Below are positions 16,857 to 25,666 of a stretch of 64,000 nt of DNA, in pieces (position 1 is the first letter of the stretch; each line of letters opens with the position of its first letter). Made by a program: the position numbers and the translations under genes. The stretch spans positions 1,446,501-1,510,500 of the forward strand of contig NZ_AP028156.1 of NCBI RefSeq assembly GCF_033096465.1, read 5' to 3'. The stretch comes from Blautia luti. Its GTDB lineage: Bacteria > Bacillota > Clostridia > Lachnospirales > Lachnospiraceae. The notes beneath the pieces are model-generated. The model was not told where the DNA came from, ran no database searches, and saw nothing but the letters and a program-made list of their open reading frames with translations.

Positions 16857-17012
16857 CCGAATCAAGTAAGTCCCCTGCTTCAATTGCGAAAAGCAATAAG
16901 CAGTGGGTGGGGACTTGCTTGTATCAGAAGGAGTGCAAGCTCCTTCTGATAAACTGCGGAGCAGTTATTCGGTTATGAGCAAGTAGCGAAGCGGATTGCG
17001 AATATCCGCTTG
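16855..17012. repeat. Cloverleaf-like set of nested inverted repeats (structured RNA or palindromic repeat element)
   Basis: An outer stem AACCGAAT (16855-16862) / ATTCGGTT (16967-16974) encloses three back-to-back hairpins: 16863-16875 with 16909-16921 (13 pairs, one G-T), 16923-16933 with 16940-16950 (11 perfect pairs, 6-base loop), and AACTGC/GCAGTT at 16952-16966 with a GGA loop. Only single bases separate them. Another hairpin (AAGCGGAT/ATCCGCTT, 16989-17011) follows. No T-run, so this is not simply a terminator, though it could stop or trim the upstream mRNA. Confidence 0.75.
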
Positions 17013-17045
17013 ACTAATTAAATATGTCAAAACGAAAAAAGGAGC

Positions 17046-17075
17046 TTGCGCATGCAGGCTCCTTTGCGTTATGAT
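17046..17075 (+). promoter_or_regulatory. Candidate promoter for the HI0933-type flavoprotein gene
   Basis: TTGCGC (17046-17051) and TATGAT (17070-17075) are 18 bases apart. A hairpin AAAGGAGC/GCTCCTTT (17038-17065) overlaps the -35 region; read on the minus strand it is followed by T-rich sequence. Confidence 0.5.
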
Positions 17076-17104
17076 AGAGGAATGTAATACTAGGAGGACA
17101 TTCC

Positions 17105-18373
17105 ATGAGTAAAGTTTTGATCATCGGCGGCGGAGCGGCCGGAATGATGGCGGGAGTTTTCGCAGCCCGGAACCATCATGAAGTTCATATATTAGAGAAA
17201 AATGAGAAACTGGGAAAGAAAGTTTTTATTACAGGAAAAGGCAGATGTAACGTAGCCAACGCCTGTGATACAGAAGAACTCTTCCCGGCAGTAATGAGTA
17301 ATCCAAAGTTTCTCTACAGCGGATTCTATTCATTCGGTCCACAGGACGTTATGGACTTCTTTGAAGAAGCAGGTGTTCCTTTGAAGGTGGAAAGAGGAAA
17401 CCGCGTCTTCCCACAGTCTGATCATTCCTCAGACATTATCCGTGCCCTGGAGCGCGAACTGAAGAAAGCAGGAGCCAGGGTTCATCTTCATACAGCTGTA
17501 AAAAAAGTAGTAAAAGAACGGATCTCTGATCCGGAGACTGGCATAGAGAAAGAAAAAATTACAGGTGTAATTCTGGCAGATGGTACCTTTATGGAAGGCG
17601 ATGCAGTTATCGTAGCTACCGGCGGTTTTTCTTATCAGAGTACAGGCTCTACAGGAGACGGTTATCGCTTCGCGGAAGAACTGGGGCTGAAAGTTACAGA
17701 CATCAGCCCATCTCTGGTTCCACTGAAGACGAAAGAAGACTATATTCCGAAACTGCAGGGGCTTTCCCTGAAGAATACGGGACTTACCATAAAGAACGGA
17801 AAGAAAGTACTGTACGAAGATTTCGGTGAAATGATGTTCACCCATTTCGGAGTCACAGGCCCTATGGTCCTGTCTGCCAGCGCCCATATCGGCAGCAAGC
17901 TGGCGAAAGCTCCCAATGGTGAACTGACCGCATATCTGGATCTGAAACCTGCCCTTACAAGAGAACAGCTGGATGCAAGGATTTTGAGAGAGTTTGAGTC
18001 AGGCCAGAATAAACAGTTTAAAAATGTGATAGGAGTACTTTTTCCCTCATCCCTGACCCCGGTAATGTTGGAACTGGGCGGGATCCCTGCAGATAAGAAG
18101 ATCCATGATATCTCAAGGGAAGAGAGACAGCATTTTATAGATCTGATAAAGGCATTTCCATTTACCATTACAGGAATGGGAGAATTCAAGGAAGCTATTA
18201 TCACCAAAGGTGGTGTTTCCGTAAAAGAGATCAATCCCGGAACTATGGAATCAAAAAAAATTTCAGGTCTGTATTTCGCAGGGGAAGTGCTGGATCTGGA
18301 TGCGGTAACAGGCGGCTATAATCTACAGATCGCATGGTCTACCGCTTATCTGGCAGCACAGGCAATCGCCTGA
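17105..18373 (+). CDS. HI0933/YhiN-family FAD-dependent flavoprotein
   Basis: 422 residues starting with a dinucleotide-binding VLIIGGGAAGMMAG and ending with GLYFAGEVLDLDAVTGGYNLQ, the hallmark of the HI0933/BaiN family. Members are FAD oxidoreductases of largely unknown physiological role; BaiN has been linked to bile acid double-bond reduction. ATVV-type second motif VIVATGGFSYQSTGSTGDG is present. It starts a cmk-ispH-rpsA gene order common in clostridia. AGGAGG precedes the ATG. Confidence 0.9.
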   Translation: MSKVLIIGGGAAGMMAGVFAARNHHEVHILEKNEKLGKKVFITGKGRCNVANACDTEELFPAVMSNPKFLYSGFYSFGPQDVMDFFEEAGVPLKVERGNRVFPQSDHSSDIIRALERELKKAGARVHLHTAVKKVVKERISDPETGIEKEKITGVILADGTFMEGDAVIVATGGFSYQSTGSTGDGYRFAEELGLKVTDISPSLVPLKTKEDYIPKLQGLSLKNTGLTIKNGKKVLYEDFGEMMFTHFGVTGPMVLSASAHIGSKLAKAPNGELTAYLDLKPALTREQLDARILREFESGQNKQFKNVIGVLFPSSLTPVMLELGGIPADKKIHDISREERQHFIDLIKAFPFTITGMGEFKEAIITKGGVSVKEINPGTMESKKISGLYFAGEVLDLDAVTGGYNLQIAWSTAYLAAQAIA

Positions 18374-18455
18374 AAACCCGGGACATGGGGAGTTAAGAAT
18401 CAATAAAAAGCGGAGTGATCCGTAAAATATAATTAAAGATCAGGAGGAACTTCAA

Positions 18456-19127
18456 ATGGGCTGTAATATCGCCATTGACGGACCTGCAGGAGCAGGTAAA
18501 AGCACAATTGCAAAGAAAGTAGCGAAAGAATTATCTTTTATCTATGTGGATACAGGAGCCATGTACAGAGCCATGGCGTACTATCTGCTGAGCCAGGGCA
18601 TCAAAGGAGATGAGCAGGAAGCCATCGCAGAGAAATGTCAGGGAGCAGATATTTCTATTGAATATAAAGACGGTGAGCAGATCGTGATCCTGAACGGAGA
18701 GAACGTAAATGGGGTGATCCGTACAGAAGAAGTAGGAAATATGGCTTCTGTAAGTTCTGCAAACCCGAAAGTCAGAGAACATCTTCTGAAACTCCAGAGA
18801 ACTTTGGCAGCCAGCAATGATGTAGTGATGGACGGAAGAGATATCGGCACAACCATCCTGCCGGATGCAGAAGTAAAGATTTACCTTACAGCAAGTCCTG
18901 AAACCAGAGCGAAAAGAAGAGCTCTGGAGTACGAACAGAAAGGGATTGCCTGTGATATAAACCAGATCTGCCAGGATATCGTAGCCCGTGACCTGCGTGA
19001 TATGAACAGAGAGATCTCTCCTCTTAAACAGGCAGAAGACGCAGTGCTTGTGGATTCTTCAGAAATGGGGATCGATGAAGTGGTAAATGCGATCCTTCAT
19101 GTTTACAGACAGAAAGTGCAGGCATAA
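18456..19127 (+). CDS. cmk: Cytidylate kinase
   Basis: 223 residues with the P-loop GPAGAGKSTIAKK near the N-terminus, DTGAMYRAMAYY, and DGRDIGTTILPDAEVKIYL, all diagnostic of CMP/dCMP kinase. It phosphorylates CMP and dCMP with ATP in pyrimidine salvage. AGGAGG upstream. It ends 2 bases before ispH, a linkage seen widely in clostridia. Confidence 0.98.
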   Translation: MGCNIAIDGPAGAGKSTIAKKVAKELSFIYVDTGAMYRAMAYYLLSQGIKGDEQEAIAEKCQGADISIEYKDGEQIVILNGENVNGVIRTEEVGNMASVSSANPKVREHLLKLQRTLAASNDVVMDGRDIGTTILPDAEVKIYLTASPETRAKRRALEYEQKGIACDINQICQDIVARDLRDMNREISPLKQAEDAVLVDSSEMGIDEVVNAILHVYRQKVQA

Positions 19128-19129
19128 AC

Positions 19130-20008
19130 ATGAAGGTGAAGGTAGCAGAGACAGCAGGTTTCTGTTTCGGAGTGCAGAGGGCGATAGACAAAGTATATGA
19201 GCTTATCGGAAAGTCGGAGAAACCAATTTTTACACTTGGTCCTATCATTCATAATGAAGAAGTAGTGGAAGACCTGGCGTCAAAGGGTGTACAGGTGATC
19301 AGCGAAAAGGATATCGATGCTCCGTCTGAAAAGCTGCGCAGTGGAATTGTGGTGATCCGTTCCCATGGTGTAGGAAAACCAATCTACGATAAACTGAAAG
19401 AAAAAGGTATTTCCTATGTAGATGTCACCTGTCCGTTCGTTCTGAAGATACACCGTATCGTAGAGAAAGAAAGCCTCGCCGGAAACCATGTGATCATCAT
19501 CGGTGATAAAGACCATCCTGAGGTTCAGGGTATCTGCGGGTGGTGCCAGGGTCCCTGTACAGTGATCAGAAATGAGGAAGAAGCAGAGGCCTTTGTACCT
19601 CCTGCAGACCAAAAAATTTGTATTGTGTCGCAAACAACATTTAATTACAACAAATTTAAAGATTTAGTTGAAATTCTCCGCAAAAAGAGGTATGATAATA
19701 ATGTTTTAAATATTCTTAATATTTTAAACACTATTTGTAATGCTACCGAAGAACGGCAGAAAGAAGCAAAAAACATAGCCGGAGAGGTAGACACTATGTT
19801 GGTCGTAGGTGGCCGGCACAGTTCCAATACTCAAAAGCTGTTTGAAATATGTAAAAAGGAATGTGGAAATACTTACTATATACAAACACCTGTAGACTTG
19901 GATTCTGAAATGTTCCAATGCAGTAGTTATGTAGGTATTACAGCAGGGGCTTCCACCCCAAAGAAAATTATTGAGGAGGTTCAAGAACATGTCAGAATTA
20001 AGTTTTGA
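19130..20008 (+). CDS. ispH: 4-hydroxy-3-methylbut-2-enyl diphosphate reductase
   Basis: 292 residues; the three iron-sulfur cysteines are in AGFCFGVQRA, DVTCPFV and NTICNATEERQ, with histidines in IIHNEE, RSHGVG and DHPEVQG. It makes IPP and DMAPP in the last step of the MEP pathway. After about base 19610 the gene turns visibly AT-rich, unlike the first half and the neighbours, and near 19705-19730 three similar 9-base units encode LNI-LNI-LNT, about six residues more than I expect between VLN and TICNAT. The 3' end overlaps rpsA by 20 bases in another frame, carrying its ribosome site. Confidence 0.96.
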   Translation: MKVKVAETAGFCFGVQRAIDKVYELIGKSEKPIFTLGPIIHNEEVVEDLASKGVQVISEKDIDAPSEKLRSGIVVIRSHGVGKPIYDKLKEKGISYVDVTCPFVLKIHRIVEKESLAGNHVIIIGDKDHPEVQGICGWCQGPCTVIRNEEEAEAFVPPADQKICIVSQTTFNYNKFKDLVEILRKKRYDNNVLNILNILNTICNATEERQKEAKNIAGEVDTMLVVGGRHSSNTQKLFEICKKECGNTYYIQTPVDLDSEMFQCSSYVGITAGASTPKKIIEEVQEHVRIKF

Positions 20009-21068
20009 ACAGATGCTGGAAGATTCCGTAAAAACTATCAGAAATGGAGAGATTGTACAGGGTACTGTCATCGATGTAAAAGAAGATGAGATTATTCTGA
20101 ATATCGGTTATAAAGCAGACGGTATTATCACAAAGAACGAATACTCTAACGATTCAAGCCTTGTACTTACAGATGCTGTTCACGTTGGCGACACAATGGA
20201 AGCAAAAGTTCTCAAAGTAAACGATGGTGAAGGTCAGGTTACTCTTACTTATAAGAGACTGGCAGCAGAGAAAGGCAATAAACGTCTTGAAGAAGCATTT
20301 GAGAATCAGGAAGTATTAAAAGCTCCTGTAACTCAGGTACTTGACGGCGGACTTTGTGTAAACGTAGACGAAGCAAGAGTATTCATTCCTGCAAGCCTCG
20401 TTTCCGACACATATGAGAAAGACCTTTCCAAGTATGCAGATCAGGAAATCGAATTCGTGATCACAGAATTCAACCCAAGAAGACGCCGTATCATCGGTAA
20501 CCGTAAACAGCTTCTTCTTGCAGAGAAAGCAGAGAAACAGAAAGAATTAATGGAGAAAATCCATGTTGGCGATACAGTTGAAGGAACTGTTAAGAACGTT
20601 ACAGATTTCGGTGCATTCATCGATTTGGGCGGAGCAGACGGACTTCTTCACATCTCTGAAATGTCCTGGGGCAGAGTAGAGAACCCGAAGAAAGTATTCA
20701 ACGTTGGTGATAAAGTTAAAGTTCTCATTAAAGAGATCAACGGAGACAAAATCGCACTTTCCCTTAAATTCCCGGAAGAGAATCCATGGCTCACAGCAGC
20801 TGAGGATTTCGCTGTAGGAAACGTAGTAAAAGGTAAAGTTGCACGTATGACAGACTTTGGCGCATTCGTAGAACTTGCACCTGGCGTAGATGCACTTCTT
20901 CACGTATCCCAGATTTCCAGAGAGCACGTTGCGAAACCAGCAGACGTACTTTCTATCGGACAGGAAATCGAAGCTAAAGTTGTAGACTTCAACGGCGAAG
21001 ACAAGAAGATCAGCCTGAGCATGAAAGCTCTTGAGGCACCGGCTGCTGAGGAAAGCACTGAAGAATAA
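19989..21068 (+). CDS. rpsA: S1 RNA-binding domain protein, ribosomal protein S1-like
   Basis: 359 residues from ATG 19989; AGGAGG at 19974-19979 sets this start, inside the end of ispH, rather than the in-frame TTG at 19971. Four S1 domains can be followed at about 25-90, 105-170, 190-260 and 275-345, the third and fourth with the classic VTDFGAFIDLGG.DGLLHISE and MTDFGAFVELAPGVDALLHVSQ forms. It is shorter than the six-domain Proteobacterial S1, as usual in Firmicutes, and should help mRNA docking or act as a translation factor. Clostridia often fuse or adjoin IspH and S1. Confidence 0.93.
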   Translation: MSELSFEQMLEDSVKTIRNGEIVQGTVIDVKEDEIILNIGYKADGIITKNEYSNDSSLVLTDAVHVGDTMEAKVLKVNDGEGQVTLTYKRLAAEKGNKRLEEAFENQEVLKAPVTQVLDGGLCVNVDEARVFIPASLVSDTYEKDLSKYADQEIEFVITEFNPRRRRIIGNRKQLLLAEKAEKQKELMEKIHVGDTVEGTVKNVTDFGAFIDLGGADGLLHISEMSWGRVENPKKVFNVGDKVKVLIKEINGDKIALSLKFPEENPWLTAAEDFAVGNVVKGKVARMTDFGAFVELAPGVDALLHVSQISREHVAKPADVLSIGQEIEAKVVDFNGEDKKISLSMKALEAPAAEESTEE

Positions 21069-21102
21069 TTTCTATATATAGTATAGAATCGCGGTGAAAT
21101 TA

Positions 21103-21160
21103 AACAACACCATCTTTGTATAATTTAATTTATACAGAGGTGGTGTTTTTTGTTGTTTTT
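21103..21160 (+). terminator. Terminator after rpsA
   Basis: AACACC at 21107-21112 pairs with GGTGTT at 21142-21147, with an inner TTGTATAA/TTTATACAG stem, and the sequence continues into T-rich TTTTTTGTTGTTTTT. Confidence 0.85.
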
Positions 21161-21300
21161 ATGAAAAATATTCATATATACCTTTCGAGCAAACTCTATC
21201 TATAAAAAGAGAGTAGTTTACGATAAAATAGATTCATGTTATCATATGTCTTAAGATTAAAAAGTTGTTTCCTATTCAACAAGAAAGAGAGAATCACACT

Positions 21301-22032
21301 ATGAGTAATAAAGTAACCGTCTACATAGGAAAAGGCGGGCAGAGAGAAATGGCGGAGGCTTTTGCCAGAAGGACGGGGGCGCCTGTGCTGGAGAGACCGG
21401 GGGAGGAGCTGACGGTTGTATTTGATTCGAAAGGGGTGTCCTTGACTGGATATGGGCTGACATATCAGGGGGATTTCGAGAATATGCTTCATAGAGTCAC
21501 CAATGGAAGGCTTCAGCATGAAATGCTGGTCCGGGCGGCGAAAGCAGAGGGAGAAAATCTGAAAGCCATTGATGCCACTGCCGGTATGGGAGAAGATGCA
21601 TTTCTTCTGGCAGCATATGGATATGAGGTGACTTTGTATGAACAGAATCCCGTGATTGCTGCTCTGTTAAAGGATGCACTTCGTCGTGCGAAGAAACATA
21701 TGGTACTGAAAGAGATTGCAGGCAGGATGCAGCTGGTGGAGGGAGACAGTGTAGAATGTCTGTCCAGACTGATGGATCCGGTGGATCTGATTTATCTGGA
21801 TCCCATGTTTCCTGCCAGGCAAAAATCAGGATTGATCAATAAGAAACTTCAGCTGATCCAGAAACTGGAACCGCCGTGTTCTGCGGAAACGGATCTTTTT
21901 GATGCAGCTATAAAAGTGAATCCATCGAAGATCATTGTGAAGCGTCCACTTAAGAGCGTGCATCTGGCAGGGAGAGAGCCTTCTTATATATTGAAGGGGA
22001 AGGCGATAAGATATGACTGCTATGTTATATAA
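21301..22032 (+). CDS. RsmJ-like class I SAM-dependent methyltransferase
   Basis: 243 residues from ATG 21301. The SAM site reads AIDATAGMGEDAFLLAAYGYEV and the catalytic-type motif is LIYLDPMFPARQ, both characteristic of the RsmJ family, which methylates a guanine of 16S rRNA in E. coli (m2G1516). It stands alone between two terminators, with an upstream AT-rich gap of 230 bases. The family is well matched; the exact target in this host is inferred. Confidence 0.85.
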   Translation: MSNKVTVYIGKGGQREMAEAFARRTGAPVLERPGEELTVVFDSKGVSLTGYGLTYQGDFENMLHRVTNGRLQHEMLVRAAKAEGENLKAIDATAGMGEDAFLLAAYGYEVTLYEQNPVIAALLKDALRRAKKHMVLKEIAGRMQLVEGDSVECLSRLMDPVDLIYLDPMFPARQKSGLINKKLQLIQKLEPPCSAETDLFDAAIKVNPSKIIVKRPLKSVHLAGREPSYILKGKAIRYDCYVI

Positions 22033-22076
22033 GCTAATGATATAGTCAATCCGTCTGATTGTAATAAAATGTGGAA

Positions 22077-22110
22077 ACCCTCTGTACAATTTACAACATG
22101 TACAGGGGGT
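22077..22110. terminator. Hairpin between convergent genes
   Basis: ACCCTCTGTAC (22077-22087) and GTACAGGGGGT (22100-22110) form an 11-bp stem with one G-T pair. Lying between the plus-strand methyltransferase and the minus-strand nuclease, it probably ends both. Confidence 0.6.
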
Positions 22111-22147
22111 CCATTTGGAAATTTTTAATCCGCTTTCAGGGAAAAAT

Positions 22148-23167
22148 TTATTTTAATGTTTTCAACAAATAAGGAAGTGCATGTTCCAGATATTGTTTCT
22201 GTTTCAACGGATCGCTCAGGAAAATATCGGAGCATGCAAACCAGGTGTAGCAGGTATCTTTGGTTGCTGCCTTCCGGTGTTTCTTATCGATTCCGGATCC
22301 CAGGACTTTTGGAATGACAGTGTCTTCTTCAGGGAGATAGTAGTAATCTTTGGGATTGGAGTAATATTGCTTCAGTCTGCCGTCGGTTGTTTTGATAATA
22401 AATTTTATTTTTTCTTCTTCGCCTGTAAGATAGAACTGTTCATTTCCATTGGAAAATTTCTGTGGAAGTCTGCGTGGGAGGGTTAATTCCAGAATCAGAT
22501 TTTCATCGTCAAATTCTGCATATGTAACTTCGTATTTCGAATCATAAATGCACAGATATCCCAGCATTTCAAAAATTCTTCCAAGTCCCAGCACGTCTTC
22601 CAGGTTGTGTCCGAGAATTTCTTCTGCCATAACGGCATCTCGCTTTTTCAGAAAATCTTTATAAAGCTGAATACATTCTTTTCCATTGTCATAAATTCTG
22701 TTTTTGATTCCAAGAAACTCTTCCAGGCATGGCTGTTTCATAGCGGGCAGTTTCAGAAGTGTCTTCAAAGGTTTCAATGTCAGAAACAGATCCAGCGAAA
22801 TTTTTCCGCTGAAGGGGGAGGGCAGCCCATATTTCTCATATCTGGCCTCCAGATAAGGCTGATCAAACCGTTCTCCGTTGTAAGAAATTAATAAATCGTA
22901 CTGTTTCAGAAATTGTGAAAAAATTCTCAGAATTGTTTCTTCTTCTTTGTCACTTTCGGCCATCCACTGGTGAAAATACCAAGTTTTATCTTCAATTCCA
23001 ACTGCTCCGATAAGGTACAATAATGTGGATTTTCGGGACAATCCGGTGGTTTCTATGTCATAAAAAACGGGTGAAAAATTGTATTTTTGGAAGGATTTAC
23101 CAGTGAAAAATTTAACAGTCTCAAAGTCTGGAAACCCTTGTAAAATGGGCATTTTTTTAACAATCAT
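22148..23167 (-). CDS. YprB-like ribonuclease-H-fold 3'-5' exonuclease
   Basis: 339 residues. DEDD-type exonuclease motifs are visible: YDIETTGLSR (about 35-45), ISYNGERFDQPYLEARY (about 90-110) and HNLEDVLGLGRIFE (about 185-200). This is the RNase_H_2 family to which Bacillus YprB belongs; substrates are not established. Monocistronic, with an AAGGA ribosome site rather far (about 12 bases) from the chosen ATG; the Met at residue 6 is an alternative start. Confidence 0.85.
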   Translation of the reverse strand: MIVKKMPILQGFPDFETVKFFTGKSFQKYNFSPVFYDIETTGLSRKSTLLYLIGAVGIEDKTWYFHQWMAESDKEEETILRIFSQFLKQYDLLISYNGERFDQPYLEARYEKYGLPSPFSGKISLDLFLTLKPLKTLLKLPAMKQPCLEEFLGIKNRIYDNGKECIQLYKDFLKKRDAVMAEEILGHNLEDVLGLGRIFEMLGYLCIYDSKYEVTYAEFDDENLILELTLPRRLPQKFSNGNEQFYLTGEEEKIKFIIKTTDGRLKQYYSNPKDYYYLPEEDTVIPKVLGSGIDKKHRKAATKDTCYTWFACSDIFLSDPLKQKQYLEHALPYLLKTLK

Positions 23168-23301
23168 GTTAAGATTTTTTCCTTTCTTAAATTGTATTTA
23201 ATTATACACAAGAAATTAAAATTTGGGTAGTGCTTTTTTTCAGAAAATGTTTTATAGTATAACTGTAATTGAAAAAATTATGCAAAAAAGGAAGAAAAGG
23301 A

Positions 23302-24165
23302 ATGTGGGATTTATCTGTTTTGGGAATTGATTTTTATCATCTCATTAATTGGTTCATCATATACAGTTTCTTCGGCTGGGTATGGGAGACCTGTTACGTG
23401 TCTGTAAAGAGTGGGAAATATGTAAACCGTGGCTTTATCAACGGACCGTTCTGCACCATATACGGATGCGGGGCAGTATCTGTCTACGCAATCCTGAGAC
23501 CTGTCAGTGGAAATCTGTTGTGGCTGTATGTTGGCGGTGTTGTTGTGGCGACTGCACTGGAATATGTAACTGCAGTATTGATGGAGTCGATTTTTCATAC
23601 GTCCTGGTGGGATTACAGTGATAATAAGTTTAACTTCCAGGGCCGTATCTGTCTGGGAGCTTCCCTTGGATGGGGCTTCTTTACAGTTCTTCTGTTTAAG
23701 GTGCTTCACCCGATTGTAGAGTATATCGTTGCATTATATCCGGTTTTCATCGGGGAGATCGGGGTATGTGTGATAGGAATCGGCTATGTTGTGGACTTTA
23801 GTTTCTCAGTAGCAGCAGCTTTCCATATTCACGAGAAACTGCCGATCATCGAGGCAGCTATGGAGCAGGCAAAGGACGAAATGCTTGTCAGGATGCACGA
23901 GAAAGTTGCCAGTGTTGGATTTGCCAGGGAAGCTACTCTTGAGAGTGTAAAGGAACGCCTGGAGGATGTAGAAGTTCTTAAGGAAATGGAGCAGAAGCGT
24001 GCAGCGATCGCAGCAGAATTCAGTGCAGAACTTCAGAAGAAGAAGGAAGCCATGGCAGCGAAGGTCGGATACAATATGCAGCGTTTCGTAAAAGCATATC
24101 CAAACCTGAACCGCGGATATAAATTACATAATCTGAAGAAACTCAGAAACAGAAAAGAAAAATAA
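23302..24165 (+). CDS. CmpB-like putative ABC transporter type IV membrane protein
   Basis: 287 residues. The N-terminal two thirds contain about five membrane spans with conserved YSFFGWVWETCYVSV and NRGFINGPFCTIYG, the hallmark of the ABC_trans_CmpB family, plus GRICLGASLGWGFF. The C-terminal third is a charged helical, likely coiled-coil, cytosolic tail. I chose ATG 23302, preceded by a purine-rich AAGGAAGAAAAGGA stretch, over the in-frame TTG at 23269. Function of the family is unknown; no ATPase gene is adjacent. Confidence 0.8.
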   Translation: MWDLSVLGIDFYHLINWFIIYSFFGWVWETCYVSVKSGKYVNRGFINGPFCTIYGCGAVSVYAILRPVSGNLLWLYVGGVVVATALEYVTAVLMESIFHTSWWDYSDNKFNFQGRICLGASLGWGFFTVLLFKVLHPIVEYIVALYPVFIGEIGVCVIGIGYVVDFSFSVAAAFHIHEKLPIIEAAMEQAKDEMLVRMHEKVASVGFAREATLESVKERLEDVEVLKEMEQKRAAIAAEFSAELQKKKEAMAAKVGYNMQRFVKAYPNLNRGYKLHNLKKLRNRKEK

Positions 24166-24259
24166 GATATCAGAGATCTGTACTTAATATAAGACAAAGG
24201 ATCTGGATATAGAATGATTTATGAAAAGGCCAATCAAAAAGAGATGGAAAACAAAAATA

Positions 24260-24289
24260 TGTTACTGAGCGCACAAAAGAACAGTAACA
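24260..24289. repeat. GTTACTG...CAGTAAC inverted repeat in the rnf leader
   Basis: TGTTACTG and CAGTAACA form a perfect 8-bp stem with a 14-base loop, 46 bases before rnfC. Similar elements, all ending GAACAGT(A/G)AC, lie in the leaders of zapA (31282-31308) and rpmB (39636-39662). Confidence 0.6.
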
Positions 24290-24334
24290 ATAAAAATACT
24301 CTTGAGATGCTTAATATAAAAAGGAGGGAACGAA

Positions 24335-25651
24335 ATGGGAATTTTAACCTTTAAGGGTGGTGTTCATCCTTATGACGGAAAAGAATTATCCAAAAACAGT
24401 CCGGTAGTGAAATATCTGCCTAAGGGAGATATGGTATATCCTCTTTCGCAGCACATCGGTGCACCGGCTGCACCGGTAGTTCAGAAAGGAGATCATGTGC
24501 TTGCAGGCCAGAAAATCGCAGATGCTGCAGGCTTTGTTTCATCACCGATCCACGCGTCTGTTTCCGGTACGGTAAAGGGAATCGAGCCGCGTCTGACAGC
24601 AACAGGATCTATGGTCAATTCCATTATCATTGAAAATGACCAGAAATATGAGAACGTAGAGTACACTCCGGCAAGACTGGAGGATCTTTCAAAAGAAGAC
24701 ATTCTGGCAAGAATTAAAGAAGGTGGAGTTGTGGGAATGGGCGGTGCCGGATTCCCGACACAGATAAAACTTGCTCCGAAGGAACCTGACAAGATCGATC
24801 ATATTCTTGTAAACGGTGCTGAGTGTGAACCATATCTTACCAGCGACTACAGAAGAATGCTGGATGACTCTGAGAAACTTATCGAGGGCTTACGTGTTAT
24901 GCTGAAGCTTTTTGACAATGCAAAGGGATATATCTGTATTGAGGATAACAAGCCTGACTGTATTGCAAAGCTGAAAGAAATGGTGAAAGATATTCCGCGT
25001 ATTGAAGTTGCAGAGCTGATGACCAAGTACCCACAGGGTGGTGAGCGTTTCCTGATCAAGGCTGTTACAGACAGAGAGATCAACTCAACCATGCTTCCGG
25101 CAGATGCAGGATGTGTTGTTGATAACGTAGATACTGTAATTGCTGTTTATGAAGCCGTTATCCTTGGAAAACCTGTTATGGATCGTATTGTAACAGTAAC
25201 AGGACAGGGAATTAAGAATCCGCAGAACTTTGATGTTCTTTCAGGAACAGATATGGCAGAGCTGATCGAAGCTGCCGGCGGACTGACAGACAATGTATCA
25301 AAAGTAATTTCCGGTGGTCCTATGATGGGATTCGCTATGTACGATACTCATGTACCATGTATCAAGACAAGTTCCGCCTGTCTCTGTCTGGAGAAGGATG
25401 ACGTGGCAGACGCAGAGCAGACCGCATGCATTAACTGCGGCAGATGCGTAGGAGTCTGTCCCGGTCATATCATTCCTGCAAGACTTGCAACATTTGCAGA
25501 GCATGGTGATATGGAAAGCTTCCAGAAGTTTGACGGTATGGAATGCTGTGAATGCGGCTGCTGCAGTTATATCTGCCCGGCGAAGCGTCCGCTGACCCAG
25601 ATGATCAAATCTATGCGTAAGATGGTTCTGGCAAGCCGTAAGAAAAAGTAA
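24335..25651 (+). CDS. rnfC: Rnf complex subunit RnfC (NADH-binding iron-sulfur protein)
   Basis: 438 residues. An N-terminal barrel-like region (GDHVLAGQKI) is followed by the NADH/FMN-binding core (VVGMGGAGFPTQIKLAP, LVNGAECEPYLT) and two 4Fe-4S motifs, CINCGRCVGVCP and CECGCCSYICP. RnfC is the cytosolic entry or exit point for electrons to NAD+ in the ferredoxin:NAD+ oxidoreductase that pumps Na+ or H+. First gene of the complete C-D-G-E-A-B operon; AGGAGGG precedes the ATG. Confidence 0.98.
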   Translation: MGILTFKGGVHPYDGKELSKNSPVVKYLPKGDMVYPLSQHIGAPAAPVVQKGDHVLAGQKIADAAGFVSSPIHASVSGTVKGIEPRLTATGSMVNSIIIENDQKYENVEYTPARLEDLSKEDILARIKEGGVVGMGGAGFPTQIKLAPKEPDKIDHILVNGAECEPYLTSDYRRMLDDSEKLIEGLRVMLKLFDNAKGYICIEDNKPDCIAKLKEMVKDIPRIEVAELMTKYPQGGERFLIKAVTDREINSTMLPADAGCVVDNVDTVIAVYEAVILGKPVMDRIVTVTGQGIKNPQNFDVLSGTDMAELIEAAGGLTDNVSKVISGGPMMGFAMYDTHVPCIKTSSACLCLEKDDVADAEQTACINCGRCVGVCPGHIIPARLATFAEHGDMESFQKFDGMECCECGCCSYICPAKRPLTQMIKSMRKMVLASRKKK

Positions 25652-25666
25652 AAGGGGGACATCATA

